A DNA stretch of 64,000 bases, from NCBI RefSeq assembly GCF_000497045.1, contig NW_015961991.1, positions 812 through 64,811 of the forward strand. Direction: 5' to 3'. The notes beneath the pieces were generated by a model, which saw only the letters and a list, made by a program, of their open reading frames with translations, did no database searches and was not told the origin of the DNA. Both the position numbers and the translations under genes were made by a program. Shown one piece after another: positions 61,501 to 64,000 of this stretch. Each line of letters starts with the position of its first letter. Position 1 is the stretch's first letter. The DNA comes from Kalmanozyma brasiliensis GHG001 (taxonomy: Eukaryota > Basidiomycota > Ustilaginomycetes > Ustilaginales).

Positions 61501-63496
61501 CTTGGGCGACGTGACAGGGCAGATGTCGGTCTAAGGATCACAGATGACGTAGGTACGTATCGAAATATCGCATCTGATCCGACGAAAGAGGGTGGTACGA
61601 TGTGAACGGAGGCGGCAGGTCGGTGTTTCCGAAGAGTCGGCTCGAAAAAGGTGCAGCTGACTTTGCCCGAGACGCTCACGTCGGTCGCGTGTTTGGGTGT
61701 CGTCTAGGGTACACCAATGACGTTGACAACCGCTCTGAACGAAGCGGTCAGATCGTGGTGGTAGCGGAGGGTAAGGAAGCTTCGGTTGAAGTGAGTGGAT
61801 GGATGGAGGTCTCAAGTCACCACCATCTTGGAAAGCGAGGCGCCATTTCCGAGCGGCGGTTGCACGGCACACCTGCCAGCCGGCGCGTGGCACCACACAC
61901 ACACGCACAACACCCTTTCACCCGCAGCTCCCTGAGACATGGCATATTTTTTCCCTTTTGGCCTCTCACGGAGCAGGGCCTGCAAAAAAAAGAGCCTAAA
62001 AACTCGTTTACCCTGCCTAGCCGATCCTCTTCCTTTTCAGGGTTCTGTTTCGAGAGAAAAACAAAATGGAAAGAATTCTCGATGAATTCCGGCACTGAAA
62101 ATGCAAGGATGAAGCGAGCAGTGACAGCATCTGCAGCATGACCATCAGGCGAGAAGCAGCTTGAAGCAGGGACAATGCTAAGCATGTTTGCTTTGCTCAT
62201 TGTCAAATGTCGGATCCGCGCCGTCTCGTTGTCTCGGCGTGAAAGGATTAAAGGCATGCAATCGCGTCAGGAAGTGGCTGGATCGGGTGACTCAGAGTGG
62301 AGCCCGATGAGTCCAACCTCAGCGCTGGCCTGCTGGAAGTATCACTCAGAGCGATCAGCTTAGCGCCCCTTACTCGGGACATCTGATGCTTTCGGCTTTG
62401 CGTAATCCACGATAGCCACTGTCTCCTTCGACGAAACGAGGCGTCCGGACAAGGCGTTGCAAATCGACACTGGCTGCAGGCACAAGGGCCTCTCAAGCTG
62501 CTGCTTCGGTATATTCAAAAGCCGACCCTCTCCCGCCCTGTCAACGCTTCAACGCTCTAAAGCCTATCCGTGCGTGGCGCTGTTGTAGGCTCCCACCTGT
62601 CTTCATCTCGGCATAGGCCGCTCGCCGAGGACCCGACGGCCACCGCTGCACGTTCGGACCGATGCCGCGACGGAATTTAGGCGTGAATACGGTACCGACC
62701 GTGCTTTCCCTTTCATCGTGGATCCTCGTTGGCCTGAGCTCGCAACCGGGGCGCCAAGCAGCAGTCTGCGCTGTCAGCATTGTCAGATCAGCTCGTACAA
62801 AGATAGCACCTTGGAACAGGCGATCAAGTCGAGCATGAACAGAGCTGCAGCATTGCCGCCCTCTTCTTTCAATCTGTTTCACCAAGGCGTCGCTGTTCCT
62901 GAATATTTTCTTGACAGCGTCACACGCAGGCAAACACGCACGCCGCACGTCGCACGCCGCCGCCGACCCTTCCGACCTTTTTTCGATTCCGCGGCTCGCT
63001 TGCTGGCTTAGCCGAACAGGCGTGGGAGCCAAAAAGCTTCTTTGTTCGCCTTCACGTTTGCTTTGTCCTCAAGTGACCGGTGTGCTTGCTTGGCAGACCT
63101 AAGGTGGTCGCACGCACATGGCCGACGGCGCTTCTTTCTCGACCACCATCACGCTAAGGCATCGCAGCAAGGCTGGCATCACTGCTGTTCAGTCAATTCG
63201 CGAAAAGACGCTGACCTTCGATCAGAACTGCCAGCCGGGTGACTCTCGCGCACGGTGCAAGCATCTCTTCCCTCCTCATCGATCGTGGTCCGCCACTCGC
63301 CCGCGTATAAGGACGGCGGCCGGTTATGAGCTGATCCGTCAGCAACCAGCACGGCAGCTTCACGGACCATCCCGCACTCATTCGCTCAGACTCGTAGCTG
63401 GATAGGAGGAGCCGCACCCGCCAGCTTTCGAACGGATCCGTTTGGACGACGCACAACTCAAGAGCATCGATCGGCCCAGACAGCTCTGCAATCAAG
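61501..63496. promoter_or_regulatory. Divergent region between the large protein and the Rsr1-type GTPase
   Basis: About 2 kb between outward-facing genes. TATAAG at 63306-63311 lies 186 bp before the GTPase ATG. A-rich runs occur at 61984-61991 and 62059-62070. Scattered open frames of up to 179 codons have no recognisable content. Nothing else is seen. Confidence 0.45.
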
Positions 63497-64000
63497 ATGA
63501 AGGAGGTGCGCGTTGTCATTATGGGAGGTAAGTTGCTGATGATCGTCCACACGAAGCATCTCAAGTCGACGCTGACCCTTTATCTCTCATTCCTGCTCGA
63601 TGCTCTACTAGGCGGTGGCGTCGGCAAATCCGCCCTCACCGTCCAGTTCGTGCGCAATGTATTTGTCAGCACCTACGACCCCACCATAGAAGACACCTAT
63701 CGCAAGCTCCTTGTGATCGACGCGCAACAATGCATGGTCGAGATCCTCGACACTGCCGGCACAGAACAATTTCTCGCGCTCAAAGAACTCTACATCAAGT
63801 CGGGACAAGGCTTCATTCTCGCCTTTTCGCTCACCTCCTTAGCCAGTGTCAACGAGCTCGGTCCGCTTCGAGAGGCAATCGTACGGATCAAGGACACGAC
63901 CACGATACCACTCGTGTTGGTGGGCAATAAGTCGGATCTCAAGGCGGATCGGCAGGTGCCGAGGGAGGTTGGGACGAGCCTGAGCAAGGCTTGGGGCAAT
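63497..64000 (+). CDS. RSR1: Ras-family GTPase, Rap/Rsr1 (Bud1) type, 3' end missing
   Basis: Exon 1 is 63497-63527 and exon 2 begins at 63612 after an 84 nt intron (GTAAGT...TAG). The intron splits the P-loop, and splicing gives [15 protein letters not shown]. 140 residues are visible before the window ends. The P-loop GGGGVGKS is at 10-17 by Ras-like position, switch I is [12 protein letters not shown]3 is DTAGTEQF and G4 is NKSD. Thr in DTAGTEQF and [16 protein letters not shown] mark the Rap/Rsr1 group rather than Ras proper (DTAGQEE). In fungi Rsr1 selects growth and bud sites through Cdc42 at the plasma membrane. The C-terminal CaaX box lies outside. The Ras Ala11 position is Gly here. 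Confidence 0.9.
   Translation, partial: MKEVRVVIMGGKLLMIVHTKHLKSTLTLYLSFLLDALLGGGVGKSALTVQFVRNVFVSTYDPTIEDTYRKLLVIDAQQCMVEILDTAGTEQFLALKELYIKSGQGFILAFSLTSLASVNELGPLREAIVRIKDTTTIPLVLVGNKSDLKADRQVPREVGTSLSKAWGN

Noticed and set aside
1..64000. CRISPR array, prophage, secondary-metabolite or mating-type cluster
   Set aside because: No regularly spaced direct repeats, phage genes, polyketide or peptide synthases, or homeodomain/pheromone genes are visible. The window reads as ordinary fungal chromosome apart from the loci flagged.

Overview
The window is nuclear DNA from a basidiomycete fungus and most resembles a smut of the Ustilaginaceae (Ustilago/Sporisorium/Pseudozyma type). That placement is inferred from the moderately GC-rich, compact layout, the mostly intronless genes (one of 3,671 codons in a single exon), short introns of 63-104 nt with GTA-type donors, and the gene content. 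No database search was possible. A run of 10 Ns at 43336-43345 shows this is a draft assembly.

Layout. 1-1591: no gene; a cluster of CCGTTG/CAACGG motifs upstream of a TATA box. 1592-2362 (+): nucleotidyltransferase of the aminoglycoside-adenylyltransferase type. 2584-5853 (-) and 6430-9912 (+): divergent mitochondrial isoleucyl-tRNA synthetase and mRNA cap methyltransferase. 10754-12543 (+): NMN adenylyltransferase. 12682-15276 (-): splicing factor CWC22. 16081-16529 (-): COA6-type cytochrome oxidase assembly factor. 17149-19076 (+): seven-exon FrsA/Ayg1-like hydrolase. 19234-19630 (-): TIM10. 19.7-22.5 kb: an unresolved stretch with coding-like but broken frames. 22659-24359 (+): MFS sugar transporter. 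24818-35833 (-): giant bridge-like lipid transfer protein (Fmp27/Hobbit/BLTP2). 36595-36701 (-): intron-containing tRNA-Gln(TTG). 37181-38002 (+): proteasome alpha-3. 38294-38789 (-) and 39047-40888 (+): a small mitochondrial protein divergent from mitochondrial methionyl-tRNA synthetase. 41161-43022 (-): GPI-anchored aspartic protease. 44536-47253 (-): PPR-like mitochondrial protein. 47495-48916 (-) and 49168-50022 (+): divergent UPF0261 and TIM-barrel genes matching the two halves of tomato Tm-1. 50254-53274 (-): C2H2 transcription factor. 55162-61500 (-): 2,112-residue disordered protein of unknown function. 63497-64000 (+): Rap/Rsr1-type GTPase, cut by the window end.

How the genes relate. 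Mitochondrial genes are prominent (two organellar tRNA synthetases, COA6, TIM10, a PPR-like protein, a small targeted protein) but they are not an operon. Many neighbours are head-to-head with 250-620 bp between start codons. The best candidate for an undescribed system is the UPF0261/TIM-barrel pair, where the two domains fused in plant Tm-1 are separate genes sharing a 251 bp intergenic region. Next are the bacterial-type adenylyltransferase with the motif array upstream of it, and the unresolved 19.7-22.5 kb stretch.
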